A stretch of 64,000 nucleotides of DNA from Brevibacterium sp. S22 (GCF_004745485.1 NZ_RHFG01000001.1:124001-188000); one strand, 5' to 3'. Counted from the first letter of the stretch, positions 19,802 through 29,474 are shown. Notes: generated by a model not told the origin, from the letters alone. Made by a program: numbers and translations.

Positions 19802-20389
19802 ATGACTTCACTGTTCCTGTCTGGAGATCCGAAGGCCGATGCACTGTTGGCCGAAGACCGCTTCGCTCTGCTCGTCGGAATGCTGCTCGATCAGCAGGTG
19901 ACCATGGAGAGCGCTTTTGCGGGGCCGGCGAAGTTGGCCGAGCGACTGGGCAAGCTCGATGTCGACGAGATCGCAGAGATGAATCCGGATGATTTCCTCG
20001 ACACTTTCGCCCAGTCTCCTGCGGTCCACCGGTTCCCGAAGTCGATGGCCGGACGGGTGCAGAAGCTGGCTGCGGCCATCGTCGACGACTACGACGGGAA
20101 TGCTGAGGCGATCTGGACTGATGGTGATCCCAGCGGTGCCGAGGTCCTCAAACGGCTGAAGAAGCTGCCTGGATTCGGTGATCAGAAGGCGAAGATCTTC
20201 CTGGCGCTGCTCGGTAAGCAGTTCGAGCTTCAGGCCGAAGGCTGGCAGGTGGCTGCCGGTGACTACGGTGACGAGGACGCCCGCCGTTCGATCGCCGATG
20301 TCGTCGACGACGTCACTCTGCAGGAGGTGCGCGCCTTCAAGAAGCAGCAGAAGGCCGCCGCGAAGGCGGCAAAGGCGGCGAACAAGTAG
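19802..20389 (+). CDS. HhH-GPD-family base-excision DNA repair protein
   Basis: Small HhH-GPD glycosylase-like protein, 195 aa. DRFALLVGMLLDQQVTMESAFAGP resembles the helix packing and Gln motif of EndoIII-like enzymes. The hairpin is LKKLPGFGDQKAKIFLALLG, but no iron-sulfur cysteines are present. The C-terminus is a Lys/Ala-rich tail (FKKQQKAAAKAAKAANK) that may bind DNA non-specifically. It is a distinct actinobacterial subgroup of unproven substrate. Divergent from the YchJ gene. Confidence 0.85.
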   Translation: MTSLFLSGDPKADALLAEDRFALLVGMLLDQQVTMESAFAGPAKLAERLGKLDVDEIAEMNPDDFLDTFAQSPAVHRFPKSMAGRVQKLAAAIVDDYDGNAEAIWTDGDPSGAEVLKRLKKLPGFGDQKAKIFLALLGKQFELQAEGWQVAAGDYGDEDARRSIADVVDDVTLQEVRAFKKQQKAAAKAAKAANK

Positions 20390-20548
20390 GGCCGATCTCT
20401 TCGGCACAATTGCTTCCGCGCACTCGGACATGAGTTATCCACAGATTCGACTTCGCCTGTTCTAAAAAGCGCGCCTGTCGAATAATGTAGAGAATCCGGG
20501 TGTCGGCCGATGGGGTCGCGCCGCAGTTGCAGACCACAGAGGCGTGGA

Positions 20549-21187
20549 ATGAGAACTGGATCGTCCCGACCGTGTCGTCGACCCGCCCAATTGATCGTTG
20601 CCATTTTCTCCGCATTGAGTCTGGTCTCAGTTGTCGGCTGTGCCGACACTTCGCCCGTCGCTGCGCCGACGTCGACCCTGCCCGCGAATGAGCCCGACGC
20701 TGATTCCACAGATGACACCGCCGAGGTGGCCATCCCCGATTACGAAACCGACCTCGACCTCAATAAGGAGGAAAAGAAGGCCGTAGAGGGAGCGCTGGTG
20801 GCGTTTGAAGGTTTCATCCAAACCATCAATGAAGCATATTCCGGAAAGACCAAAGCAACGAGCGAGTTCCCTCAGTTCGCGTCTGGCGATGCACTTAAGT
20901 CAATTCAAGCAGAAGCCAAATCAGTAGCTTCGGATAAAGCGACGTTTGAAGGCCAAGTCGTACCGCTAAAGGTCGAAGTATTTGATATCACGGAGCTGGA
21001 GGACTCAGCAGAAGCCGCATCAGTCTTAGTGAACTTCTGTGTCGACACTACAAAGTGGACGATGACCCCGGCGGGGCAATCACCGACTTCGAACCCTGAC
21101 GGAAAAGTGACAATGCAACACACGATTCAGCAGGATGACGGGAGCTGGAAAGTCGACCAGCAAACACTCTGGGAACGACGTTGCTAG
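20549..21187 (+). CDS. Secreted lipoprotein (DUF6318-like)
   Basis: Lipoprotein of 212 aa with an Arg-rich N-terminus, hydrophobic core and lipobox VVGCADTS (Cys31). A Pro/Asp/Thr linker leads to a folded domain (VEGALVAFEGFIQTINEAYSGKTKATSEF ... VNFCVDTTKWTM) similar to DUF6318/NTF2-like lipoproteins of actinobacteria. The second half is less GC-rich than its neighbours. Its stop overlaps the TTG start of the PKD protein by 7 bp, so the pair forms one unit. Function unknown. Confidence 0.72.
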   Translation: MRTGSSRPCRRPAQLIVAIFSALSLVSVVGCADTSPVAAPTSTLPANEPDADSTDDTAEVAIPDYETDLDLNKEEKKAVEGALVAFEGFIQTINEAYSGKTKATSEFPQFASGDALKSIQAEAKSVASDKATFEGQVVPLKVEVFDITELEDSAEAASVLVNFCVDTTKWTMTPAGQSPTSNPDGKVTMQHTIQQDDGSWKVDQQTLWERRC

Positions 21188-22035
21188 ACAACAGGGCTTC
21201 CCACACCATACTTTCTATCGCAATTGTCGTCATTTGCTTATTCGTGGTTCCGATACCAGCAGTGGCAGCACCGGGTTGCACCATCGGCGACACAAGCGGG
21301 TGTGAAGCAGTGAAACCTCCTGCTCCAGAGCCGCCTCCGGGCGGGGGCGGCTCCGGAGGTGGCGGCGGTGGGACCGGAGGAGGCGGCTCCGGTGGCGGTA
21401 GCGACGGCGGAGGTGGCGCCGGTGGTGGCGCCGGTGGTGGAGTGCCGGACTGTGCAACGGAAGATGTCGGTTATCTGTGCGTGAGCGAACCCGGCCCCGG
21501 CGGTGGAGGAGGCGGAGGCGGCGAGGCTCCGGCCCGACCGGATCCCCCGACACGCATCCCGGAATCGCAGTTCCAGAACTTCGATATTCCGGCTCCCACA
21601 ATCTACGCCTGGCCAAAAGATTGGGCCGTCGTCGGCAAGCCGACAGCGTTTTGGACCGACATCGACGTCAGCTATATCGACATGACCCTGCTGACCTACG
21701 CAGTCAAAGTCAGAGTCACCCCAGAGCGCTTCAGCTGGGACTTCGGAGACGGCTCGGGCACCACAACCACTGCGAAAGGCGCGAAACCACTTGCCGGCGG
21801 CACACCGCAGATCGGTCACGAATACCAAAAATCAGGCAAAGTCTCGGCAGCGATGACAGCGACATTCAGCGGAGAGTTCTCCGTCGATGGCGGCCCTTGG
21901 CTGCCTATCGACGGCTTCGCCCACGTCGCCAGCAACACCATCGGCATCGACGTCTACCGGTATCACCGCTACCTCGTCGACGAAAACTGCTACACCAACC
22001 CTCGCGGACCCGACTGCGCTCAATCGGCCAGATGA
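21181..22035 (+). CDS. Secreted glycine-rich protein with a PKD domain
   Basis: Exported protein of 284 aa. The signal sequence (SIAIVVICLFVVPIPAVA) is followed by a long Gly/Pro-rich region (about residues 45-115) and a PKD-type fold with FSWDFGDGSGTTTT. The TTG start overlaps the lipoprotein stop; no better start is in reach, so the exact N-terminus is uncertain. No cell-wall anchor or membrane segment follows. It is probably held at the surface by the upstream lipoprotein or released. Confidence 0.72.
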   Translation: MLDNRASHTILSIAIVVICLFVVPIPAVAAPGCTIGDTSGCEAVKPPAPEPPPGGGGSGGGGGGTGGGGSGGGSDGGGGAGGGAGGGVPDCATEDVGYLCVSEPGPGGGGGGGGEAPARPDPPTRIPESQFQNFDIPAPTIYAWPKDWAVVGKPTAFWTDIDVSYIDMTLLTYAVKVRVTPERFSWDFGDGSGTTTTAKGAKPLAGGTPQIGHEYQKSGKVSAAMTATFSGEFSVDGGPWLPIDGFAHVASNTIGIDVYRYHRYLVDENCYTNPRGPDCAQSAR

Positions 22036-22125
22036 CACCCCTCATCTCTCGGCCAGAACGCAACAGTCTAACGCCCCGGCATAGACAGTCGGACTGTGAC
22101 TCGAGAAACCTGAAACAATGGCACC

Positions 22126-23361
22126 ATGGTGTGCCGAATGAACGAGCTCCTGATCGATTCTCACTGGCCCGTCGTCATCATCGGGGCGGGCCAAGCCGGG
22201 CTGTCCGCAGCGCATTACCTGTGGCGCGACGGGCTCGCACCGGGCAAGGATTTCATCATCCTCGACGCCGGCGACGGACCCGGTGGAGCGTGGCGGGAGC
22301 GGTGGGACTCCCTGACTCTGGGTTCCACGAACCATATCTCCGACTTGCCCGGATTCCCACTCGGCCGCCCCGACCCGAACATACCCGCCTCGCAGATCGT
22401 CTCCGACTACTACTCCCGGTTCGAACGCGAGCTCGAACTCTGCGTCATCCGCCCAGCTGAAGTGAACACCGTCCGCTCGGAAGAACGAGGGCAGGGACGC
22501 TTCACCATCACCACCACAATAGACGGTGAACACGTGGCGCTCTCCAGCGACTTCCTCATCAACGCAACCGGCACCTGGACTCAGCCCTACGTCCCCTTCA
22601 TCCCCGGCATCGCCGAATTCGAAGGCCACCAGCTCCATACCGTGAACTTCCGGGACGTCGAGGACTTCCGCGGACTGCGCACACTCGTGGTCGGCGGCGG
22701 AATCTCCGCCACACAGTTTCTCCTCGAACTCGCCGAGGTGACCGACACGCTGTGGGCCACACGCCGTCCCCCGAACTTCACGTCCAGAGAATTCGACGGC
22801 CAATGGGGCCTCGAAGTCGAGCGGGCCGTGCGCGACCGAACTCTGTCCGGCCTTGCCCCGGCCAGCGTCGTGCGCACCACGGGGCTGCCGATCCGACGAG
22901 AGTTCCGCGAAGGGATCGATTCCGGAGTTCTGGTCTCCCGTGGCATGTTCGACCGCATCCTTCCTCACGCGGTCCGGTTCCCCGGGACCGGCGACACCGA
23001 ACAGCCGACGACCTCGGAGGGACTGGGCCCATCGGCCAGTGACCATCTGGCAGTACCCGAGTCGTGGGCACCATTCACCGCACCTCACGTCGAAGAGGTC
23101 GACGTGATCTTCTGGAACACAGGATTCCGAGCAGCTCTCAAACACCTCGCACCTCTTCATTTGCGCACACCGGATGGTGGGATCGCCATGGAGACAGAAG
23201 TCGCCGTCAAGGACGATCCCCGACTCTTCCTCGTCGGCTACGGATCGGCCAGTTCCACGGTCGGCGCCACCCGCGCGGGAAGGATTGCGGCCCGGGAACT
23301 GCTCAAACGCATGTCAGGTAGCCGACAGCCTCAGCGCAGGTCTGGGGCTTTGAGCACCTGA
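22126..23361 (+). CDS. Flavin-dependent monooxygenase/oxidoreductase
   Basis: FAD/NAD(P)-binding protein of 411 aa, related to flavin monooxygenases and YhfW/TrkA-like oxidoreductases. The FAD site is VVIIGAGQAGLSAAHYL and the NAD(P) site LVVGGGISATQFL. The middle motif FLINATGTWTQPYVP is the ATG motif of flavoproteins, and the C-terminal LFLVGYG closes the FAD pocket. Start 22126 or the ATG at 22138 is possible. It converges on a lipoprotein gene and overlaps its end by 31 bp. Substrate unknown. Confidence 0.85.
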   Translation: MVCRMNELLIDSHWPVVIIGAGQAGLSAAHYLWRDGLAPGKDFIILDAGDGPGGAWRERWDSLTLGSTNHISDLPGFPLGRPDPNIPASQIVSDYYSRFERELELCVIRPAEVNTVRSEERGQGRFTITTTIDGEHVALSSDFLINATGTWTQPYVPFIPGIAEFEGHQLHTVNFRDVEDFRGLRTLVVGGGISATQFLLELAEVTDTLWATRRPPNFTSREFDGQWGLEVERAVRDRTLSGLAPASVVRTTGLPIRREFREGIDSGVLVSRGMFDRILPHAVRFPGTGDTEQPTTSEGLGPSASDHLAVPESWAPFTAPHVEEVDVIFWNTGFRAALKHLAPLHLRTPDGGIAMETEVAVKDDPRLFLVGYGSASSTVGATRAGRIAARELLKRMSGSRQPQRRSGALST

Positions 23362-23993
23362 TCGCCGAGGCGAACCGTCGGAAGCATTTGGCGGAACTGG
23401 TCCTGAGCTTCGGTGTCATCGGCTTGAGCAAGCATGTCGACACTGATCTTGAACAGTCGACCGTCGGCGGATAATCCGGCAACGGTACCGAAGATCACTG
23501 AGTCCTCCTGATCGACTGCGCGCATATCGTCGGCAGCCAGCGTGCCATGGAAGACCCAGTACTCTCCCCCACTGAGTGATCCCGTGGTTTCACTGTCCAA
23601 TGTCGACCCCGAGGTGCTGAACATTCTCTCCCGCGCCTGATCCACCAAGCCCTGAGGTGAAGAATCATCGTCATCGAAGCAGTTGACCGTGATGATCGCC
23701 TCGGAATCGGCGGTATAGAGCCGATATCCGTCGTACCCGGAACCATCGGCCCAGTCTGCGCCCAATGCCAGGCTGACTTCGATGGGACACTTGTCGCCCA
23801 GGTCAACGGTGGTCTCACTCATGTCGTCGGGAATCGTCGGACCCGTTGATGTCGGCGATGGTGACTGCCCATCCCCGATGCCCACTTTCGCCGGCTTCGA
23901 GCCTGCTTCATCGGAGCTGCTGACCCGGAACGCCGAACATCCGCTGAGGGTCAGCCCCAGAACCAACGTCACCGCTGCGAATGACCTCTTCAT
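23331..23993 (-). CDS. Putative lipoprotein
   Basis: Exported lipoprotein of 220 aa with signal peptide and lipobox LSGCSAF (Cys19). A Ser/Pro linker is followed by a folded domain with one cysteine pair candidate (GDKCPIEVSLA and TVNCFDDDD). No family recognised. It overlaps the 3' end of the flavin monooxygenase gene. Confidence 0.75.
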   Translation of the reverse strand: MKRSFAAVTLVLGLTLSGCSAFRVSSSDEAGSKPAKVGIGDGQSPSPTSTGPTIPDDMSETTVDLGDKCPIEVSLALGADWADGSGYDGYRLYTADSEAIITVNCFDDDDSSPQGLVDQARERMFSTSGSTLDSETTGSLSGGEYWVFHGTLAADDMRAVDQEDSVIFGTVAGLSADGRLFKISVDMLAQADDTEAQDQFRQMLPTVRLGDQVLKAPDLR

Positions 23994-24098
23994 CGTTGTC
24001 TGCCTTCACTCGGTCGGTGGGGTCATCCACATCGTACCCAAAGTCGGATTCGTCCCCGTTCCCTAGCGCAACTGCAGGATGCCGCCTAGCCTGGAGGC

Positions 24099-24815
24099 AT
24101 GACTGAGATCCCGCTTTTCGATGACTCTGATATCAACCGCGTGCTCTGCGTGGTCGCCCACCCCGACGATATGGAGTACGGAGGGTCGGCCGCAGTGTCG
24201 AAATGGACCGACGAGGGCAAGGAGGTCGCTTATCTGCTGCTTACCCGTGGGGAGGCAGGGATCCGTGAAATGAGCCCCGAGGAGGTGGCGCCGTTGCGCG
24301 CCGAAGAGCAGCGTCGGGCATGCAATGTCGTCGGCGTCGACGATCTCGAGATCCTCGACTACCCGGATGGACTGTTGGAACCCACTCATGAGCTGCGTCG
24401 CTCGATTGCGCGGAAGATCCGCGAGTTCCGACCGAATGCGGTCGTGGTGACGACATTCGATCTGCAGGTCCAGTGGGGACTCAATCATGTCGATCATCGC
24501 AATGCCGGTGTCGCCACTGTCGATGCGATCCGCGATGCCGACAATCCCTGGGTCTTCACCGATCTCAAGGACGAAGGGCTCGAAGCGTGGAAAGCCGATC
24601 GGCTGCTCATCAACGGTGCCGAGCCCACTCATGCCGTGGCCCTCACCGCCGAGCATGTCGACCGCGGTGTGCGGTCACTCGAGGCGCACAAGGTCTATTT
24701 GGACGCACTCAGTGACCACCCGGAACCGAAGGATATGATCTCCGGCATCACCACGAGCGGTGGAGAGCTCGCCGGTGTTGATTATGCTCTGCCGATCACC
24801 GTCGTCGATATGTGA
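24099..24815 (+). CDS. PIG-L family N-acetylglucosaminyl deacetylase-like protein
   Basis: Zinc-dependent deacetylase of the LmbE/PIG-L family, 238 aa. Metal motifs are VVAHPDDMEYGG (AHPDD) and LNHVDHRNAG (HxxH-type). MshB and Mca of mycothiol metabolism belong to the same family, and this could be a relative acting on a GlcNAc or amide-linked substrate; the sequence does not settle which. The start has TAGCCT (24087-24092) six bases before it. It ends before a strong bidirectional terminator. Confidence 0.87.
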   Translation: MTEIPLFDDSDINRVLCVVAHPDDMEYGGSAAVSKWTDEGKEVAYLLLTRGEAGIREMSPEEVAPLRAEEQRRACNVVGVDDLEILDYPDGLLEPTHELRRSIARKIREFRPNAVVVTTFDLQVQWGLNHVDHRNAGVATVDAIRDADNPWVFTDLKDEGLEAWKADRLLINGAEPTHAVALTAEHVDRGVRSLEAHKVYLDALSDHPEPKDMISGITTSGGELAGVDYALPITVVDM

Positions 24816-24892
24816 GAACTTCGGCACGAGCTGCGTACCGGCACCCGAGGTGCCTGCCGCATTGATCATGATCGGCACTCTTTGCCTGCAGA

Positions 24893-24932
24893 GTGAACCG
24901 GGTGGGACGCGTACACGTCCCACCCGGTTCAC
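24893..24932. terminator. Bidirectional terminator between the PIG-L gene and tpx
   Basis: Perfect 17-bp stem GTGAACCGGGTGGGACG / CGTCCCACCCGGTTCAC with loop CGTACA. It sits in the 154-bp space between two convergent genes. Confidence 0.88.
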
Positions 24933-24969
24933 TATGCGCGGGTCGAGGATTCGGCCCGCAGACAGGAGA

Positions 24970-25470
24970 TCAGGCTCCCAGAGCTGCGATCGCTGAGTCG
25001 TAGTCGGGCTCGGTGGTGATCTCGTCGACGAGCTGTGTGTAGGTCACAGTGCCTTTCTCATCGACGACGACGACAGAGCGTGCGAGCAGGCCGGCGAGCG
25101 GACCATCGACCATGGTCACACCGAAGTCCTTGCCGAACGAGCTGCGGAATCCCGATGCTGCCACGACGTTCTCGATTCCCTCGGCACCGCAGAAGCGGCC
25201 CTGAGCGAACGGAAGGTCATTGGATACGCAGAGAACGGTGGTGTTCCCCAGGTCGGCGGCGAGTTCGTTGAACTTGCGCACCGAGGCTGCGCACACGCCC
25301 GTATCGACGCTGGGAAAGATGTTGAGCACGACGCGCTTGCCCGAATAGTCCTGTGAGTTCACATCACCGAGGTCGCCGCCGACGAGGCTGAAGGCCGGAG
25401 CCTGCTCGCCTTTGGCAGGCAGGTCGCCGACGGTCTTGACCGGAGATCCCTGGAATGCTGTGTTGGCCAT
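24970..25470 (-). CDS. tpx: Thiol peroxidase Tpx
   Basis: Atypical 2-Cys peroxiredoxin, 166 aa, that reduces hydroperoxides with thioredoxin. The peroxidatic Cys is in [11 protein letters not shown] and the resolving Cys in [12 protein letters not shown], both in family positions. [10 protein letters not shown] and [16 protein letters not shown] are further Tpx marks. GAAGGAG precedes the ATG. Confidence 0.96.
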   Translation of the reverse strand: MANTAFQGSPVKTVGDLPAKGEQAPAFSLVGGDLGDVNSQDYSGKRVVLNIFPSVDTGVCAASVRKFNELAADLGNTTVLCVSNDLPFAQGRFCGAEGIENVVAASGFRSSFGKDFGVTMVDGPLAGLLARSVVVVDEKGTVTYTQLVDEITTEPDYDSAIAALGA

Positions 25471-25609
25471 GCTTGACTTTCTCCTTCTTCAGAGCTGACT
25501 GCTGTCTCTCTCACTCTACGTGAGTCGAGGCCGGGGGAAGCCCGATGAATGCAGACCGGTCATCAGGTCGACGTCAATTCGCTGTGTCCCGCGGATGCTC
25601 GGCGATTCC

Positions 25610-27733
25610 TCAGCTGCGACGGCGGCGTGTGAAGAGCACCAGCACCGTCCCGAGTGCGATGATCGCGGCAGCGATGCCGATGCTCGTGGTGACTTCGACA
25701 CCGGTCCGTGGAAGGTCGGCCCCGCCACCGGCGCCGGCCGCCGATTCATCGGCTTCGCCGCTGTCATCCCCGTCAGAGCCTCCGGCATTCCCAGAACTCG
25801 AAGCATCCGAGGATTCGCTGGCATCGGACTCGTCGTCATCGGATCCATTCGAATCTGCTGCCGCAGTTGCTTCACGGGAGCTGTCTCCGTTGTCGCTGGA
25901 ATCGTCGCCATCGTCTCCGCCGTCTCCGCCAGGGGTCCGACTGCTGGTGACGACCTGCCAGTTCTCGTCGAAGAAATCGGCTGGGTCGACGATCTGTTTT
26001 TCCTCGGCCCAGTCGATGAGGGCCTGGCGCACCTCGACCTGCTCGTTGTAGATCTCTTTGAGTCCGTCGACCGGGTAGCCGCCTCCCCCGGACTGGCGGT
26101 AGTTGTTGATGGCGAGAATGAACCGGTCGTCGTCTCCGACTTCGGTGCCGTCGGCCCGTTTGAGATGCTCGATCCTCTCACCGCTGGGTTTGGAGACGTT
26201 GATGTCATAGTCGATTCCGGCCAGAGCGTCATAGTTGTAGTCCGGGATCGGTGAATCGGAGCCTTCATCGATCGCATTGGTGCCGTCGACCGGGTCGAAT
26301 TCAGCGCCTTCTTCAGTCTGTTTGAAATACCGGGCCGAGTACTCGAGGTAGTCACGGAGCTGGGCACCGTTGATTTCGACCCCGGCCAGAGTGTTGTCGT
26401 AGACGTAGAGTCCGGCCACATCGCGGATCGTGATGTCACCGGCTGGGAATTCTGCGGTGCGACTGAACGGTGATGCCTGTGAGATCACGGGCAGATCCTC
26501 ATAGTCTGTTCCCTTCAGGCCCTCCTGCACCGTCTCAGTCTGGACGTGAGAGATGAAGTCGAGGATCGCTGTGTCCTCGTAGTAGGAGGTCTTCGCCGAC
26601 AGGGTTTCAGTCACCCGCCCGATCTTCGTGTTCACGTAGTCGATCGTGGTCCGGTGCTGCTCATCGACGAGGTCCTTGATCTCCTGATCCTCAGCGACTT
26701 CGCCCTGGGTGGCCAGCGCATCCGCGTGGGGCTCGATCTCACCCCAATCGACGTGGTGTGTGTCGAGATTGATCGGCAGGCCCACCTCGGAGACCGATCG
26801 GGCCCAGTAGTTCGGCTGGGTGATGAGCACCTGACTGCCGTCGTCACGGTCCACGACCTGACTGGGTTCGTTCTGGTGGGTATGTCCGGCAACGAGGACA
26901 TCGATACCGGGAACCTTCGCCACCGAGGTGCTGAGGTTCTCCTGCAGTTGGTCCGGGTCCCAGTTCTGCCCCTTCGGATCCTTGCCCGAGTGGGAAAGCA
27001 CGACGATGACGTCAGCGCCTTTCTGCTTCATCTCGGGGACATACTTCTGGGCCGTCTCAACGGGATCGTCGAAGTGCACCTTTCCGGTCAGGTTGTTCTT
27101 GTCCCAGATTCGACTGCCGGGGGTAGTCACTCCGAGAACACCGACGGTGATCGTCTCACCATCGACCTGTTTGTCGACCATCGCATACGGATCCAGATGT
27201 GTCTGACCGTCAGCGTCATCGATGACATTGGCGCCGAGCAGCGGGAAGTCGATCTGGTCTTTGTAGGTGGCCAGCAGATCGAGACCGTAGTTGAACTCAT
27301 GGTTGCCGACGACCTGTGCGTCGTATTCCAAATGGTTGTAGGTCTTGGCCAGCGGGTGCGTCTGACCACTCGTCGTGATCGGCTCCTGTTTGGCGAAGTA
27401 GTAGGCCAAGGGGTTGCCTTGGATGGTGTCACCGTTGTCGACGAGGAGCACGGATTCCGCGCCCTTGTCCTCGCGGACCCCATTGACGAGCGTCGCTGCG
27501 CGGGTCATCCCCAGTTCCTCCCCTGCCGGGTAAGGCTTGTTCGCGAAGTAGTCCCAGTTGAGTACGTTGCCGTGTACGTCGGTCGTCGCCAGCAGCGTCA
27601 GCTCTCCGGTCTTGGCCGCCTGGGCGTCGGCGGAATCCCCTGCGTCGCCGAGGCCGGTCGCCGAGGCGGCCGCGGGTCCGGTGACGATGAGAGCAAGGGC
27701 GAGTGTTGACGAGGTCAGGGTGCGCAGACGCAT
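25610..27733 (-). CDS. LPXTG-anchored 5'-nucleotidase / 2',3'-cyclic phosphodiesterase
   Basis: Surface nucleotidase of 707 aa. After the signal peptide (to about residue 26) comes a calcineurin-like phosphoesterase domain: LLATTDVHGNVLNWD, LLVDNGDTIQGNPL, VVGNHEFNYG, VLSHSGKD and VAGHTHQNEP carry the two-metal ligands. The 5'-nucleotidase C-terminal domain follows (VISQASPFSRTAEFPAGDI, NNYRQSGGGGY, substrate stacking). An acidic Ser/Asp/Gly spacer (about 590-670) leads to LPRTG at 674, a hydrophobic stretch and RRRRS. The layout matches bifunctional CpdB/YfkN proteins. It probably releases phosphate and nucleosides from extracellular nucleotides. GGAGACAC precedes the ATG. No sortase is encoded in this window. 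Confidence 0.93.
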   Translation of the reverse strand: MRLRTLTSSTLALALIVTGPAAASATGLGDAGDSADAQAAKTGELTLLATTDVHGNVLNWDYFANKPYPAGEELGMTRAATLVNGVREDKGAESVLLVDNGDTIQGNPLAYYFAKQEPITTSGQTHPLAKTYNHLEYDAQVVGNHEFNYGLDLLATYKDQIDFPLLGANVIDDADGQTHLDPYAMVDKQVDGETITVGVLGVTTPGSRIWDKNNLTGKVHFDDPVETAQKYVPEMKQKGADVIVVLSHSGKDPKGQNWDPDQLQENLSTSVAKVPGIDVLVAGHTHQNEPSQVVDRDDGSQVLITQPNYWARSVSEVGLPINLDTHHVDWGEIEPHADALATQGEVAEDQEIKDLVDEQHRTTIDYVNTKIGRVTETLSAKTSYYEDTAILDFISHVQTETVQEGLKGTDYEDLPVISQASPFSRTAEFPAGDITIRDVAGLYVYDNTLAGVEINGAQLRDYLEYSARYFKQTEEGAEFDPVDGTNAIDEGSDSPIPDYNYDALAGIDYDINVSKPSGERIEHLKRADGTEVGDDDRFILAINNYRQSGGGGYPVDGLKEIYNEQVEVRQALIDWAEEKQIVDPADFFDENWQVVTSSRTPGGDGGDDGDDSSDNGDSSREATAAADSNGSDDDESDASESSDASSSGNAGGSDGDDSGEADESAAGAGGGADLPRTGVEVTTSIGIAAAIIALGTVLVLFTRRRRS

Positions 27734-27848
27734 GTGTCTCCAGAAGACTGGTCAAAGTGGATGAAAGTGATTCAACTCTCTCACCCTAGTGTGCGCTGAC
27801 CGTTTTCTGAATGGATCTTGAAAGAAATTTGAACAAACTCTGTTGCGC

Positions 27849-28856
27849 TCAAGCCGCGCTGGAGTCGGCTCCAACCGACTGAGCCTTCGAAGCAGCGAAT
27901 TTCGCCTCGACGACGATGAGGATGACGACAACAGCTGCGCCGAGGACTGCCAAAAGGATCGGGCCGAGCACCGGGTCACCAGGAGCCAGCAGAGCACCTG
28001 CTCCGTGCTCTTCGCCGTCAGCCCCTGCCTCGGCGGACGACTGCCAGGGCCAGAGAGCGCGCAGGGAACCGAACATCAGTCCCGCCATGACGGTGAGTGT
28101 CCACCACCGGTGGTTGTGGAGGAAGTATCTGAGGATGTTGACAAAGACGGCCAGGCCGAGGATCGCTCCGAGCAGGAAGATTCCGATGTACCCGAAATCG
28201 CGGGAGTCGACGGCGCGCAGTGTCGTCGAGTACAGGCCGACCGCCAGCAGGAAGAATGATCCGGAGACTCCGGGAATGACGAGTGCGCAGATGGCGATCG
28301 AGGCGACGAAGAAGACCGTGATGAGAGGCGGGTTCTCCACATCTGCACCGCCGGCCAGACTCGTCATCCAGAACGCGAGCGCGGCTGCGGCGATGAAGGC
28401 CAGAACACCGAGGAGTGCCGGCTGACGCGTGGTCCGTGCGGGCAGCATCCGCAGCGGCACCGCGATGCTGGCGGCGACGAGACCGAAGAACAGTCCGCGG
28501 GAGAGTTCGGGGTTGCCGGCGACGAAGGACTCCATGACACCGGCAATGGTGAACACTGCAGTGGCCATTCCCAGCAGAACGGGGATAACGAGGAGCCAGT
28601 CGGTACGCCGCAGTTCAGCGATCGCACCTGTCACCCGGTCCGGTCCTGCCACCAGGGTCTTTGCTGCAGAGACGACGTGTGCGGCGGAGTCGATCAGCTG
28701 GTCGTAGACTCCGGTGACCAGGGCGATGGTTCCGCCGGAGACTCCGGGGACGAGTTCGGCGCTGCCGATGAGGAAGCCACGCACCAGGTCGAGTGGAAGG
28801 AGCGCCTTGGGTCGTTTCGGCTCAGTGTCGGCAGCGGATGGCGAGGAGTTCGTCAT
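27849..28856 (-). CDS. DUF368 polyprenyl-phosphate transporter (PopT-like)
   Basis: Polytopic membrane protein, 335 aa, of the DUF368 family; members have been shown to recycle undecaprenyl phosphate across the membrane. The two re-entrant motifs are GSAELVPGVSGGTIA and VIPGVSGSFFLLAVG, arranged as an inverted repeat. About nine or more hydrophobic segments are visible. The leader is acidic and hydrophilic. The start has TAGGCT (28864-28869) seven bases upstream, which explains why the GGGAGG run is too close to the ATG to act as a normal ribosome site. Confidence 0.9.
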   Translation of the reverse strand: MTNSSPSAADTEPKRPKALLPLDLVRGFLIGSAELVPGVSGGTIALVTGVYDQLIDSAAHVVSAAKTLVAGPDRVTGAIAELRRTDWLLVIPVLLGMATAVFTIAGVMESFVAGNPELSRGLFFGLVAASIAVPLRMLPARTTRQPALLGVLAFIAAAALAFWMTSLAGGADVENPPLITVFFVASIAICALVIPGVSGSFFLLAVGLYSTTLRAVDSRDFGYIGIFLLGAILGLAVFVNILRYFLHNHRWWTLTVMAGLMFGSLRALWPWQSSAEAGADGEEHGAGALLAPGDPVLGPILLAVLGAAVVVILIVVEAKFAASKAQSVGADSSAA

Positions 28857-28900
28857 ACCTCCCAGCCTATTTCATCGACCGGCCGTTGCGAGCCTGCGAC

Positions 28901-29419
28901 TCAGTCGCCGATCTCACCATCGATGTCTTCGCGCAGGAGATCGGCGTGGCCCGCATGTCGAGCATATTCTTCAATGAGGTGGATGAGGATCCAGCGGACG
29001 TTGAACCTGACTCCGTCGCTGTCACTTCGCTCGGTGAGCGTGCCCAGGTCGGCCACCTCGGCGAGGATTTCACGGGATATTTCGCATGACTGTGCGTGGG
29101 CGTCCAGGAGCTCTTCCGCAGTCATCCCCGCAGCGGAGTCGAAGTCCCAATCACGGTCGGAGTTCCAATCGACACTCGACCACGGCTCCCCCAGCTCTCT
29201 ACCCTGCAGCACTTCGACGAACCAGCTCTCTTCGACGAGAGTGAGATGGCGGAGGATCCCGCCGATCGTCAACGACGAGGAGGCCACGGTGTGCGCCAGC
29301 TGGTCAGGCGTCAGCCCATCGGCCTTGCGTCTGACCACCTGTCGAAAGTAGTCGAGGAACTCTTCGAGCCCACGGCGTTCGGTCGGGGTGCTGCTCGGAT
29401 CGGTCAATGGCAGGGTCAT
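28901..29419 (-). CDS. DinB/DUF664-family protein
   Basis: Four-helix-bundle protein of 172 aa in the DinB-like superfamily, which includes mycothiol- and bacillithiol-dependent enzymes. Metal ligands are likely the His of ILRHLTLVEESW and the two of EEYARHAGHADLLREDIDG. The true reaction is unknown. It lies 55 bp downstream of a VOC protein gene on the same strand. A relative is encoded at 62102-62683, also beside a VOC gene. Confidence 0.85.
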   Translation of the reverse strand: MTLPLTDPSSTPTERRGLEEFLDYFRQVVRRKADGLTPDQLAHTVASSSLTIGGILRHLTLVEESWFVEVLQGRELGEPWSSVDWNSDRDWDFDSAAGMTAEELLDAHAQSCEISREILAEVADLGTLTERSDSDGVRFNVRWILIHLIEEYARHAGHADLLREDIDGEIGD

Positions 29420-29474
29420 GCTGAGCCTCTCTGATCATGCAGACGGCCTGTCGTTCAAACCAGGTGCATGGGGT

